Assembly (NCBI GenBank): GCA_003117195.1
Contig: BDSI01000089.1
Span: forward strand, 372,001-436,000
DNA: 64,000 bases
Direction of reading: 5' to 3'
Source: Eudorina sp. 2006-703-Eu-15
Taxonomy: Eukaryota; Chlorophyta; Chlorophyceae; Chlamydomonadales; Volvocaceae
This document shows, piece by piece, positions 33,801 to 52,850 of the stretch. The translations under genes were made by a program, and so were the position numbers. The notes below the pieces were generated by a model that saw only the letters and a program-made list of their open reading frames with translations, was not told where the DNA came from and made no database searches. Positions within the stretch are counted from its first letter, which is position 1; the number at the start of each line of letters is the position of its first letter.

Positions 33801-35144
33801 TTGCACTAGAAACATGGTCGTTCGCTTCGCGGCACTTCACAACAAGATAGAGGGGCAAGCCGGCGTGCTGCGCAACTGCAACCTCTGCTGATTGCCCTAT
33901 CAGTCTCTACAGTCTAGCAGTTAATGCTGATTCCAATTGTCAGCTGTGGTTTCCCTGCAACATGTGCTGCGGGGGCTCTATGACGCCCTCCCGAGGTCCG
34001 AGGCGACAAGCCGCCATGAAAGGCTGTCAGCTGATACGGACGACGGGTCCGAAGAGAAGAGTGCTTAAGGTGCACATCAGAGAGTCTGGAAGTTATTGGC
34101 GAGTTCGCTGGGTCGACCTGTTACAAGCATGCTACGGTTGTGCTGTTTCCAGAGGAAGCACTCCAGAACAAAATGAAAACATGGTGTGACTACCAAATTT
34201 TAAGAGGTCGCTGTCCAGAACATAAGCAAAAGATGCAATGGTTATGTTAGCCTCCGCCAGAGTCTACAAGAGGTTGCCGATAAATCAAATCAAGATAAGA
34301 AATTGCAGCCAGATACTCATTCATCCTTCCGCGTCTGATCATAAAGTATCTGAAGTGTTGGACCTGAAATGTAAAAAATATTGTGCGGCATCGTTCAAGG
34401 AAGTCGCGCGGGAATGGACTGCTTGAACTCGACGACTCCCAACTGTGACTGCCGCGTGACCGGACAGCGCACTGACTTTGCAAACTGCCTAGACCTTGAG
34501 TAGGTACTCTATACCTATTTCTGTCCACTGCCATGAGTGAGGAATCCCCTGTGTTCGTAGAATACATCCTTAGGCCGCGCGCGCGGGCGCGGTGCCGCGG
34601 GTTACAGCAGCCCACCTGCCACGTGATCTCGCGCCAACACATGTGCAAGCTCCTCCATCGGCAACTACCGTTGTCCCACATACACACCGGACGGCCATCC
34701 GAGTTGATCCGGCTACTCGCGAACAGCCTTCTGTCTCAGAATTTCGTAGCACAAAACGCCTAAAGCGTCCCTCGCCCGAAGCACCTTCCACTCGGGACCC
34801 AGCGCCCGCACCCACCCGCTGCTTATACACCAAACCAGATGGCTCGTCCTGTAGGTCCTTTGCGGGCCCCATCGATACGGCAAGTGCTGAGCGCCGTAGC
34901 GCCGAGTCCTACGTACAAGGGTAGGACGAGCAACCACGTGGCCCCCAGTGTCGTGGAGCGGCATGCGCCATGAACCGGTCCCGACTCTTCATCCCCCTCC
35001 TCCTCCTGCTCGTGCGGTGCCGTCGATGATAGCGCTGCACCACTGGGGTCCCGTCTAGTCCACGCTCTTCGTGGTGGTGATAACCACCGGTTGAGCACTG
35101 AAGCCCATTCAGTGTACCAGTCCACAGCTCTGACCCTTGGCCTA
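30853..35144. other. Gene-poor, partly AT-rich stretch
   Basis: Around 30,900-31,600 and 33,000-34,450 base composition drops well below that of the coding regions. Short open frames exist, and those near 31,640-32,590 on the minus strand have moderately codon-like composition, but none could be linked by phase into a convincing gene. Related short runs 'CTAAACGCACTC' recur four times at 33,577-33,645, and 'GGCACATGTCT' with 'CAAGATGACAAGG' occurs at 33,363 and 33,516. Confidence 0.45.
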
Positions 35145-35199
35145 GGTGCCGATCAGCAAGGTAGCAAGATGCCGCCTGATAAGCTTGCTGATCGGCACC
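35145..35199. repeat. Perfect 16-bp inverted repeat
   Basis: Arms 'GGTGCCGATCAGCAAG' (35,145-35,160) and its exact complement (35,184-35,199) enclose 23 bp. It lies just beyond the stop of the minus-strand gene that ends at 35,216, so it may mark the end of that transcript. Confidence 0.85.
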
Positions 35200-35215
35200 A
35201 AGGCCGAGGCGAGTC

Positions 35216-36714
35216 TCACCAAAGCTGCAAGGGCGAAGTGGGTGGGCAGTACTCCCGCCTCCACCGCAACACCTGGCTCAGGGGTCCGCCGCTCTCAGGG
35301 TCGACGCCTACCGCTGATGGGACCTGGAGAGGGCGGCGGACTGCCAGCTGCGCGAGGGAGCCCCCTGCGGCCGTCCCTGATGTGGCTGCGTGCATCCGTG
35401 GCTGAGGGCTGCGGAGTCCTCCCTGTTGTCGCATCGGGACGAGGATCCGCAGCCCTTCTGGCGCTGCGCCCGGCGTTTCCATCCGCGGACCCCAAGCAGC
35501 GCTGCTGGGTCATGTACCGCCTTCCGAACTGCCGCAGCACCGTCCCTGAGCCTTCCCCGCACACCCCGCAGCTGTGCGCAGCCCTCCAGAAGAACCGGCC
35601 GCGTGGACAGCTGCAAGGGGGGATGTCCTTCTCTCCAGGGTTGGTCAGTGATTCCAGACACACCGCGGCCACGTCGGCGAGGCAGATGGACCCGGCTGCT
35701 GCCATGACGTTGGCCAGGCCTGCAGAGAGGGAAGGGGGAAGGCGGGGGTCGCAGGGGCCCTGCCTTGTCAGGGCGGAGGGCGGAGGAAACAGGCGCGCGC
35801 CAAGAGAAATTAACAAGCAGTTCACAACCACGTGGGGTAACATTAACGCGGACCAAGATGATGCCCTTCCCCTCCCGTAAGTGTTCAGAGCACCGGTTCT
35901 GGAGCGTTGCTCGGAGGGATGCCCCTCTCCCCAGTCCGCCCCAACCCGGCCACGCATAAGCCTCCTCCGTCCTCCCCAGCCCGCCCCAACCCGGCCACGC
36001 ATAAGCGTCCTCCTAACACGGTCACGCATATGCCTCCTCCACCCCAGCCTGCCCAAACCGTGCCACGCATAGCCTTCCTCCCTCATCCGCCCCAGCCCGG
36101 CCACGCATAGGCCTCCTGCACCCCAGCTTTAACAACCTCCACCCCCCGAGCCTCCCCTGGCCTCGGCGGGCTCTGGCAGCTAGGACTGAGTGCCCAGCAG
36201 CTCCACCAGCGGCTTGTCAGCGGGGCTCATCAGTGGGTGGACTGGTCCGTCCAATCGGGATTCGCCGCCTGATGCAGAAAACGGGCAGCCCCAGCGCCCG
36301 CAGTCGTACCGCCGGACCCCAGGGCCGCAGACCGGACAGAATCCGCGAGAGGCCCGCCGGTGCCTGCTTGAATGTGAAGGACGCAAAGCAGTGGAGCCAG
36401 ACAGGAGAGGCGCCGGAGAGGTCGCGGATCGGCGGCGGCTAGGCGCCGTGGAGATGCCGGCGGCAGCGTCGGCCTGTGAAACGGCCAGGTAAGCCGACAG
36501 GGCCTGCTGCGCCACTGGCCGTCACCACAGTTGCAACGCCAGGCCGAAGCCGACGCCTGGGCGCTGTGGGAGTCTGCGGCAGCGCCAAACGTTGCGGCAG
36601 TCAGCGCAGATGTACACTCACACAGGTGTGTGACACGACAACGGGAATGTGCGGGAAGGCGACGTCAGCGTGCGCGATGATACGACTGTCACCCCATACG
36701 CTCCTCTTCAACGA
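35216..36714 (-). CDS. Hypothetical protein, partly resolved
   Basis: Exons that agree in phase and have strong G/C third positions: 36714-36622 ('SRIIAHADVAFPHIPVVVSH'), about 36438-36255 ('VWLHCFASFTFKQAPAGLSR'), 35719-35664 ('ANVMAAAGSICLADVAA'), 35610-35518 ('RPVLLEGCAQLRGVRGRLRD') and 35422-35216. The last three close phase at GT-AG sites. The links from 36622 to 36438 and from about 36255 to 35719 are not settled, and more exons may lie upstream. The visible part is helical, Leu/Ala/Arg-rich and without a known motif; an alpha-helical repeat protein is possible. I do not recognise the family. Confidence 0.42.
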
Positions 36715-37199
36715 CTGCGGACGCCAACCCAAGCTTGGGCTCTTTTTTCCTAAACGTAGAACCCCGGGCACGGAGGCCATGCGCGCTATCCGCCACGGGC
36801 ACGGAGGCCAGTCTTGAACCCTCTGGCAGCAACTGCCGCCACCGCTGCCGCCGCCGCCGCTACTGGCGATACCGGCACCGGCCGCTGCTCCGCACACGAC
36901 GCAGCCGTGTCCAGGCTTTGGGCTTGGACCAGTCAGGCGGACTAAAGCTTGAACCCTGCCCAGCAAGAGGAATGTCGGATGTCGTTGCCGAGGTTGCCGT
37001 TGGTCGCCCCCAGCAGCCCCCAGTCGCCATGAAGCAGAACTACGACTCCAGCACCTCCATAAAAGCACAACAGGAAATTTCTGTCATTGTTACCACCCAA
37101 CCACCGACACCATCCAGTCATGTTGCAGCACCAGCTCTCCCACGCTTCTAAACGTCGGTCTAAACGTCGGTCAAAGGTCGACACGTCTCGGACTGCAGC

Positions 37200-38631
37200 A
37201 GATGCGCGTCATCGACGAGGAGGCGTATATAACAAAACCATCTTGTAGTTTTGCATCACGTTGTTTGAGTCGCTTGCCATGCAAGCAATCAGCATAGGTG
37301 ATGCCACGCAAGCAAAACTCGTCCAATAAAGGCGTTGGTCAAATCAGGATAAAGGCTTCGTGGCTTCCCGTGTGTAATCGTCGATAGCGGATACAAGTGT
37401 GCTCCATCACTGATCTGTGAAGCGGTCAGAACAAGCATTTAACATGTTGTCGGCAACTTGCCAAAAGGTATGATAGCCGTGTTCCATCTTCGCTTTTCTA
37501 AGTCGTCCGTGCGAGCGTGACGACACTGGTCGGAGTGTTATTCACGCTGTCCTGTCAGGTCCTGGCAACGCCAAAGCGGACTACCTTACGGAACATCGCG
37601 GTTTACGCCAAGAAGCAACAGTCCAGCGGAGGGTCAGTAACTTATGCATTTACCACCACTTGGCTGTGCTAAACAGCATCGATATGACGGCCCAGTCGTT
37701 GACTCCCGATTGAGCGTCTCGGACATCCTCGGTGGTTTTGCAGGGCACTGGACGATCGCGGTTTCATCACCAAGGATAACAGTGGCCGGCAGAACATTTT
37801 CCCCACCAGCGTGAGTGTGGTGGGGCACGTCCGTACAAGTGGGCAATGTCGAACCCAGTATGCGTGTTGCGGCTGCTGCATTCGCTGATTTCTTCCCCTA
37901 GATTACCTTTTGTCGCTGTTTTGTACTGTTCCAGAGCAAAGCGTACTACACCTCCCCCACTTCGCGCGCCGTTGCTTCGTCTGGGCTGGGCGGCGTGCAA
38001 GGTAAGTGTATGTCCTCGCAGATAGTTGCAACAGGGTAGGGAAGGGTAGACTGGGTATCGCTGAGGGGTGAGGGGCAGGATGCCGTCAGAGGGGATCAAT
38101 ATCCAGGATCAAAGGGGTCTTCGTCAAGGATGCTTGCGCAGTTTGGGGCAAGGCACGTTTTCTGTTGCAGCATGCGGACGGCGATGGGCAAATAACATGC
38201 GCAAGGAATGGGACGGCATTCAGAGGTGGAGCACATGTCGGGGAGAGAAGGACAGGGCTCAGAAAGAAGATATCATCGACGGAGGGGTGGGGACACTGTG
38301 GTTGACAGGACTCGAATAGAGTCGAGGACATGCTGTGTGGTGGGGGTAGCCGCCGGAGGAGGTTACCCCGCCTTGGGATGAGTACAGCGATCTCAATTGC
38401 ACCAAGCGAAGGTGAGGCGATTGACGTGGATCGCAAACATCTCAGGCTTCGTGCAGCGTCACGAGTTTCTTGGTGGTACTCGGCTGTGCGCCGCTGACCC
38501 ACCTCGCACGTCCGGGCTGGTCTACAGTGGGCTCTTGGCGCAAAACGTACGCTGCTTGCCTGATGTCGGCTATCATGATAGTCATACTGACGTGCTTGTT
38601 TGGTGATCGCGCACGAAACGCTGCTGCGCAG
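37200..38631. other. Stretch without a recognised gene
   Basis: Medium-GC sequence with short open frames only. The plus-strand frame at 38,068-38,319 is open but has no codon bias typical of the other genes, so it was not called. Confidence 0.4.
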
Positions 38632-39024
38632 GTGCGGGCGTGGTGGCTGCGGCCCTGGGAATCGTAGTCCTGGCTACGTTCGGTGTCATCACCAAGCAGG
38701 ATTCCGAGACGCTGGCCCAGGTATGCTGTCGGGGAATCCACCGGGCTGGGCCCGGCCCCAGTGGACAGATGAGGAGCGGGGCGGAGAATGCTTTGCGGCG
38801 TGAAGTCAGACGGCCGACAGCAGCAAGAACGCACTGATGATGTACACATGTAGCTGGCAACGATCACGACCGTGGCCACCCTTTCGATGCGCGCAAGCAT
38901 AGCTGGCTCCAGTGGAGCCAGTGACTCCGCTTGGGAAAAGCGAGTCACCGTACCCACGAGCAATGTGGATGCATTATTACGGATGCATGGGTTCGATGTA
39001 GCGAAGGAACGTTGCGCCGCCTAA
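38632..39024 (+). CDS. 3' end of a hypothetical membrane protein (partial model)
   Basis: Two exons, 38632-38720 and 38854-39024, splice in phase (CAG|GTATGC to TAG|C). The first encodes a transmembrane-type segment ('AGVVAAALGIVVLATFGVIT'). The second encodes 'LATITTVATLSMRASIAG', a Ser-rich linker and 'VDALLRMHGFDVAKERCAA', then stop. The start of the gene was not found; the first exon opens with two bases of a split codon. An alternative last exon at 39,135-39,197 ('INNTYSGDSLTVIATRLS') is also open after an AG. No family recognised. Confidence 0.38.
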
Positions 39025-39197
39025 GCAAAAGGGTGTGCCACAGCAGAGCAGCTTCCCTATCCCCCATGCCCTCCTTGACCCAAGAACCGTTAAGATCCCC
39101 CGTCCCCTTCACGGGCCCCCACGCTACGCAGATCAACAACACCTACTCGGGTGACTCGCTCACGGTCATCGCGACACGCTTGTCCAAGGGGCTGTGA

Positions 39198-40128
39198 GAC
39201 TGGCTAGCATCCTGTTATCATGGCCGGCCCGAATCCGCCTCACATGTGGGGCACAAGGATCTGTCGACCATCCTGATTGGCTATGGACGTTCTTGTGTGT
39301 CTGGCTATATCACTTCGATTCACCGGTGTCGACCGAACCCAATCACCCTCACGCACATGCGCACACGCCAGCGGTATCGCATCCCCGTCCAAGCCGTAGC
39401 CGCGCTTGAGACAGCGCGCGCCGCCATCAGAAATCTTCCGGAGTGTTCGTTCATATGTCGTACCTGGCCGGGCGATCTGCGTTTCGCGCACGCATACCCT
39501 GGGGGCCTGATATGTCGCTTCGCGCAACAGCGAAGAAGAGGGGCCGCTAGGCTCGGGGCCTAGACGTCGGCTGTTGTCACCTGGGTCGTCTGGCCCACGG
39601 ACGTAAACTTTCATCGCACGCCCGACCAGACGTGCTACACCCGCACTAATGCCGCCAGCAAGCAGTCCTTGCATCCACTGCAGCCACCATCACTGCCCGC
39701 ATGCAAAGGTGCCTATGGTGATGTAATGACTCCCAATCCGTCGCCGACTCGTCAAGTCGTTGCACAGCTGCAGTCTCATGCGGACGCCAACCAACCAACC
39801 ACGTGAGGAGGCTCACAGCAGGAAATCCAGAGCAACAAAAAAGGCAACTGACGCATAGCCCCGCCATCCTACAAAACCACGCAGGTATCCAGCTGCCCCG
39901 TATTAGCCATTCCAGGCGCAGACGCAGCTACGAGCGCCGATGCAACGCACACGCACAGACGAACCACACACAATAGTAGATGGAAGGAGTACACAACGAG
40001 GGTCAACACTCGCTGCTATGCGCAACTACTTTGCGCGATAAGCGGTCAACACCTACAGCCGGCTAATGCGCATCCCGCAGCAGCAGCTCAACTCCGAGCC
40101 CAAGCTGTCTGTGCCTTGCAGTCCCGAC
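39198..40128. other. Stretch without a recognised gene
   Basis: It probably includes the 3' UTR of the minus-strand kinase gene in the last few hundred bases. Nothing else could be supported. Confidence 0.4.
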
Positions 40129-48186
<8,058 letters not shown>

Positions 48187-48950
48187 CTGCACCAGTGCGA
48201 CAGAATTTCACAAGACCGTTAGTGTTATAGGACGCTGCCCACCAAGACAACCGGCGCCACCATGGAGATTGGACAAAAGCGCTGAAGAAAGTAATAACAT
48301 ACCCTGTCCGATGCTTCGGCGGGGACCGGCCCGCGCCCGGCCCATCCACTGCATCCGCTTTGTAGTGGGCCGCCCTGCATGATGTGCGCTCCTCGATATC
48401 ATGACATTGGTACTATAGTGCGTTACTGGTCGGAACAAAAGTTATTTCTCTTACCTAAGCATTCTGCGTTCCTGCCCGAGCCACAAACGTACGCAACGCC
48501 GTCAATCCTTACAGTCAAGTAAAGCTACCCATGGAGCAAATCGCTATCGGTCGCGAGCGCGGTCATCCTGGCTAGGGACCTTAGAAGCGGAGGTCAGTAA
48601 CCTTCCGCTCGATCCCTTCGCATAATGGGACAAGCAGAGCCATGTTAGTAACGCAAGTTTTTGTGAGACATCAATCACAGGCAGACCCTGCCGTCCTGTG
48701 AAGGTTTCGAAGTCGTACTACAAGTTGTATGTAACTTTCCATGATTTATTCCCTGCCTTGCAGCATGCTCCTATGAAGCCCTTTGACAAGTGACCGATAA
48801 GACGATTGCAATATTCACACCGTGTCCGTCTGTCGCTGTCACTGTCCTGACTGCAGCTATTACATAGCTTATCACTACGTCCATTATTCCAGACGTATCT
48901 TCTGTTTCTCAACTTTTTTTTATCGGCTGTTATCCTCGTGAAGACCTTGA
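48187..48950. promoter_or_regulatory. Upstream regions of the kinase gene (-) and the 48,951 gene (+)
   Basis: The two genes diverge here. The kinase N terminus probably includes an exon ending near 48,302 (minus). A minus-strand open frame at 48,718-48,969 encodes a small protein with paired Cys ('LCNSCS', 'RCEYC', 'GACCKAG') resembling a zinc ribbon, but it overlaps the start of the plus-strand gene and has no codon bias, so it is not called. Confidence 0.4.
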
Positions 48951-50275
48951 ATGGAGAACATATCTGCAATTCTGTGCGCTGACGAGGAGGACTTGGCCTT
49001 ACTTCAGCAGCTTTTACACGGTGCTATGCCAGAAGCTTCCAGCAGTACTTTGCATGCGCGCCGTGCGGTTGTGAGTGTCAACTTGCCTTCGCAATCTTAA
49101 AATTGCACTCGACAGCTTGGCCCACGCTGCTTTGTGGCTGGCCAGGCAGCTGTCCTGACAGCGTTGTCAGAGGGCAACAAGATTGATTTCCAGCCACGTG
49201 CGGAACGAAGCGCGAACGATGAGCCGTCAACCAGGTGAGCACAGCGGACGGCTTGCAACTGCCTTGCGACACAAGCTCTGACGGAAACTGGTTTCAGCCG
49301 CAGCGCGCCCACCAATGCGGATGCGACCACTATTGCGGAGCTCGACGCCCAGGTTTGTTCCGGCACTTCGTCCCTGTCTGTCTGCTTCACACCCACAGGT
49401 GCCGTAACTTAGATTACCCTGATCTGCATAATCATGTAATACGCCTAATGAAGTTGTGCCGCCATTACTCTGAAACAACCGAAATCAGGTTACGGTGGTA
49501 GTCCAAGCTCTTCACATGCATGCATACGGGCGTTTCCAAGCGCGGCTACATCTCTTGCATGACACGCACTCCTGCCTTACCACGACAAGTACGCTGCGCA
49601 ATAGAAACACCACCAAGGCTCACTGCATTGGTACCAAAAGCGCACCGAAATCCACTCTGGTCCACCCACGCTACACAGGTATCGGCGGCCGCAGAGCGCG
49701 TATCTACGCTTCGCCGCCGTGCTGCTGAGATTATTTTGCCGGCCTTCGCGGCACAGCTGCAAAGCATGCGACCCATCCAGCAAGCCAGCGAACTGAAGCC
49801 ATCCACACCAGGTACTATGTCGTCAGCAGTTGGCTACCTTGTTGATCACCCTGTCCTGCCTGACGTATATACGGTAATGCATCTGCACCTTCTACCCAGG
49901 GCGATACAACAACCGGGTCGAGACCGGTCAGCCCACAGCCTCGTGCATTGCAAACGAGGCGCTGGTCAAGGCCGTCGATAAGCTTCCGGCGCTACGGTGG
50001 GTGCCGTGAGACCCAGTACTTTCGGCAAAATCCGAGGGAGAACTCCCGATGCAGCACAGTGCACCGCTCTCAAAAGCTACATCTTACTTCGTGTTGACTG
50101 CAGGGCCCGCGTCGACGAGGTGATGAAGCGGATGTCCAACGTGATGCGCGCAATTGAAGACCAGAAGGCCGTTGGCAAAACACATAACACGCCACTGCGC
50201 AACGTGGTGCCCTCCAGCCACATGGCAAGCCCCGACTGGGCCACCACTGCCATTGCCCGCGCGGCCCGCCAGTAG
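48951..50275 (+). CDS. Uncharacterised coiled-coil protein
   Basis: Six exons (48951-49070, 49116-49234, 49298-49352, 49679-49811, 49900-49996, 50104-50275) close in phase to 231 residues. The start 'MENISAILCADEEDLALLQQ' is an acidic/Leu-rich helix. 'SAAAERVSTLRRRAAEIILP' and 'RVDEVMKRMSNVMRAIEDQK' are predicted coiled-coil helices. No membrane segment, signal peptide or catalytic motif is visible. The size and two-helix layout would fit a subunit of a multiprotein complex such as a kinetochore, dynein or exocyst-type assembly, but that is a guess from shape only. Its stop lies 24 bp from the stop of the opposing ABC gene. A TGTAA motif at 50,502, the usual volvocine polyadenylation signal, would put its mRNA end inside the neighbour. 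Confidence 0.7.
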
Positions 50276-50299
50276 CCGTGCAAACTGCCGCATTCATGT

Positions 50300-51780
50300 C
50301 TACACGGGGGCGCCAAGGTCTCGCAAATAGTCCTTGGTCTCCTCCGGTGTGCCCGTGAACACGACCCGACCATCCTCCATGTAGCTTGCTGCGTCCGCGA
50401 ACTGCAGCTCCTCGAACCTGTGGACCCAAGACGAACAGACTCCTTCACGAGTGGCTGCTTTCGCTTGCATTATGGCCTGGCGGGATCTTGAAAGAACATG
50501 ATGTAAACTACTGGTCGTGAACCATTCGTTACCGGCGTACCTGTGCGTCACCCAGATGGCCGTGACGTCGTCTTTTGCCGAGGCAATGCTCCGAACCGCG
50601 TGCAGCACTCCAAACTGATCCTCGCGGTCTAGGAAGGTGGTCAGCTCGTCGAGTAATAAGAGCTTCGGATTTTCGGCCAGCGCACCTGCCATGCCGACAG
50701 CGTGACCCCATGACATACCGATCTGGGCGTGATTAGGACAAGGATGACATACATGGACGCACCGGCGATCGCCACACGTTGCCGTTGCCCGCCGGATAGC
50801 GTATGAGTAGCTCGATACATGAAGTCTTCTAGGTTTACGAGGCGAAGGGCCGACCGCACAGCAGACGATACCTCCGCTTCAGTCAGCTTGTACCTGGGGT
50901 ACAGAAAGGGCGAACAGAGAAACAAGGCGTTATCCCTGAGGTTGCATAATGTTAACAGACAGTTTATGAACCGGCGCGCACACGCAAGATTTCACCGCAT
51001 GGGGTTGAGGCGGGGTTCTAGTTTTAGGACCCTGTTGATAGAATGGTCAGACTGGAATCAAAAGATGGACCTGTATGGAATCTACTGCAACCAAAGTCAG
51101 CCGGGGCCTCGGGTCCCCGCCTGCAAGCGCACTGCCACAGGGAGGACCCTTTTTCCACCCCCTTCCAAGGTCCGATACCCCCCAACATGGCTGTACGCGA
51201 GCAATTCCCGGGCACCATATTTTCAAGAAGGAAATGTGAAAATTAAAGGCCTCACACACGCACACCGTTGAAAAGAGCCCATCCGCGACCCACGGTCCCT
51301 TCGTACTCACCGGCCCAGGCCGAATGCCACGTCCGCCGCAACCGTGGGCATGACCACCTGGTGATCCGGGTTTTGGAATACAAATCCGCTGGGCTGGTCT
51401 GTGTCAACCACCCCACTATCTGGAACCAGGAGACCACCAAGGACCTTCAACAACGTCGATTTTCCGCATCCGTTGGGTCCTAACAACATGTGAAGCGAGC
51501 CACGCTTAACGTTCAGCCGTACACCGTTCAGGACGGCCCGCTTCGCGCCGGTTGGACCCAAATGAAGCCGTAGGTCGCGGACCACAACTGAGTTATGCCC
51601 CGATGTGCGGCGAACTGCAGGGTGGGCTTGGGTGTTGCTTGCGTCAGTCACGCACACGCTGACGATACCCCTTGTCGAACGCCAGCGTTGCTGGTAGCGT
51701 TCAAAGACTACACTTTTACAGCCTTGTTGGGTTAGGGCTACTCTGTAGTTGCTGGCCCTGCCAACCTTTGTAGACGCCAT
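50300..51780 (-). CDS. Plastid-type ABC transporter ATPase (ECF/CbiO-like, ABCI family)
   Basis: Four exons (51780-51311, 50893-50763, 50685-50541, 50417-50300) give 287 residues. About 60 N-terminal residues are basic, Ser/Thr/Gln-rich and poor in acidic residues, consistent with an organelle transit peptide. A single nucleotide-binding domain follows: Walker A 'GPNGCGKST', Q-loop '[11 protein letters not shown]', signature '[14 protein letters not shown]', Walker B 'LLLLDE', and H-loop 'WVTHR'. The 'QNPDHQ' Q-loop is typical of the energy-coupling-factor (CbiO/EcfA) class, which in plants is represented by plastid ABCI proteins. There is no membrane domain, so it must work with separate membrane subunits, probably in vitamin or metal-ion uptake. 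It is divergent from LSM7 (221 bp). Confidence 0.82.
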
Positions 51781-52001
51781 CCGTGATACCTGCTATGCCA
51801 TGAAAACAGGTATTGCTATTTCCATGTGTATTATCTCTCATTTCGTAAAACAAGGCACGTAGCCAGATTGCGTGTGTAGTCCCGTTCTTCCAACGCGCTC
51901 CACTCGGCCCGAAACCAGCGCGCAATAACTCTCATGCTAACAGCAAGCTTATCTATTGATGTGAGCTTGACCTATACATTCTGTTTCCATTGTCTTTAGT
52001 C
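51781..52001. promoter_or_regulatory. Bidirectional promoter region
   Basis: These 221 bp between the ABC ATPase start (-) and the LSM7 start (+) must hold both promoters. The segment is AT-richer than the flanking exons. No specific site is claimed. Confidence 0.5.
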
Positions 52002-52541
52002 ATGGCTGGCAAGGCGAAAGAGTCGGCGGTGGACCTTGCAAAATTCGTCGACAAAGGTGTCCGCGTGAAGCTGGCAGGTGGCAGAGAAGGTAACACAAAG
52101 TATAAAATAAGCGGTTTGACGCATGCTCTCTGGTGGACTTAGCAAGATGGTTTCCGTCGCAGTGCAAGGGATCTTGAAAGGCTACGACCAGCTGCTGAAC
52201 ATTGTGCTTGATGAGGCGGTTGAGTACCTTCGAGGTGGGACACTTTGCATTGGACTGGCGTTCGCAGTACATTTACATTTACCCGGCTTTCTGTGTACCA
52301 CAGACCCGGAGGACCCGCTCACAGTGACAGACGAGACACGGTCCCTTGGTTTGCTGGTAAGGTTGAGCACGCTGGGCAAAGCTGGTACTTGATTAGGAAT
52401 CTGCACAAAATGTTTACATCCGCGCAGGTTTGCCGTGGAACAGCTGTCATGCTTGTTGCCCCCTCGACCGGGATGGAGGAGATTGCCAACCCATTCCTGC
52501 AAAAAGACGACAAAGACGGGGACGCTGCCGATCCCGTGTAA
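52002..52541 (+). CDS. LSM7: U6 snRNA-associated Sm-like protein LSm7
   Basis: Four exons (52002-52089, 52163-52234, 52304-52356, 52428-52541) give 108 residues, the normal LSm7 length. The Sm1 motif spans 'DLAKFVDKGVRVKLAGGRE' to 'ILKGYDQLLNIVLDEAVEYL'; the Sm2 motif is 'LGLLVCRGTAVMLVAP'; the end 'EEIANPF' is characteristic of LSm7. It is one subunit of the LSm1-7 ring (mRNA decapping, cytosol) and of LSm2-8 (U6 snRNA, nucleus). The stop codon lies inside TGTAA, the volvocine polyadenylation motif, and the last codons with the stop are duplicated in tandem just downstream. Confidence 0.92.
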
Positions 52542-52652
52542 TGACATGGTTCCATGACATCCTAGTGACACTATTCCTGCAAAAAGACGACAAAGACGGG
52601 GACGCTGCCGATCCCGTGTAATGACATGGTTCCATGACATCCTAGTGACACT
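52493..52652. repeat. 80-bp tandem duplication at the LSM7 3' end
   Basis: Two identical 80-bp units, starting ATTCCTGCAAAAAGACGAC at 52,493 and again at 52,573. Each holds the last LSM7 codons, the stop and the start of the 3' UTR. Confidence 0.95.
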
Positions 52653-52850
52653 TCTAGCGTACAGACTGCAGAACGCCCTGAGTACTTGCCAGCACCATGC
52701 ACTAACCCCCGAACAGAAAGTTTCCTGACAATACTCGACGCCGCTAGAGACGGCTACAGCCGACTTCGGCCTGCCAAAGCTGCGACGTGCAACGTAACCG
52801 CAATCGAGGTGCGACGTTCACGGCACGTTCAGCTCCCAGCAAATTAGCTA

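Noticed and set aside
34533..34924. Possible plus-strand gene starting MSEESPVFVEYIL
   Set aside because: The frame is open for 76 codons, but no splice continuation, codon bias or family match supports it.
36480..36600. A TGA selenocysteine codon linking two open frames on the minus strand
   Set aside because: Both sides read in one frame around a TGA, but an unplaced intron explains this more simply and no SECIS-like structure was found.
48718..48969. Small Cys-pair protein on the minus strand
   Set aside because: It overlaps the start of a well-supported plus-strand gene, has no codon bias, and no splice or promoter evidence.
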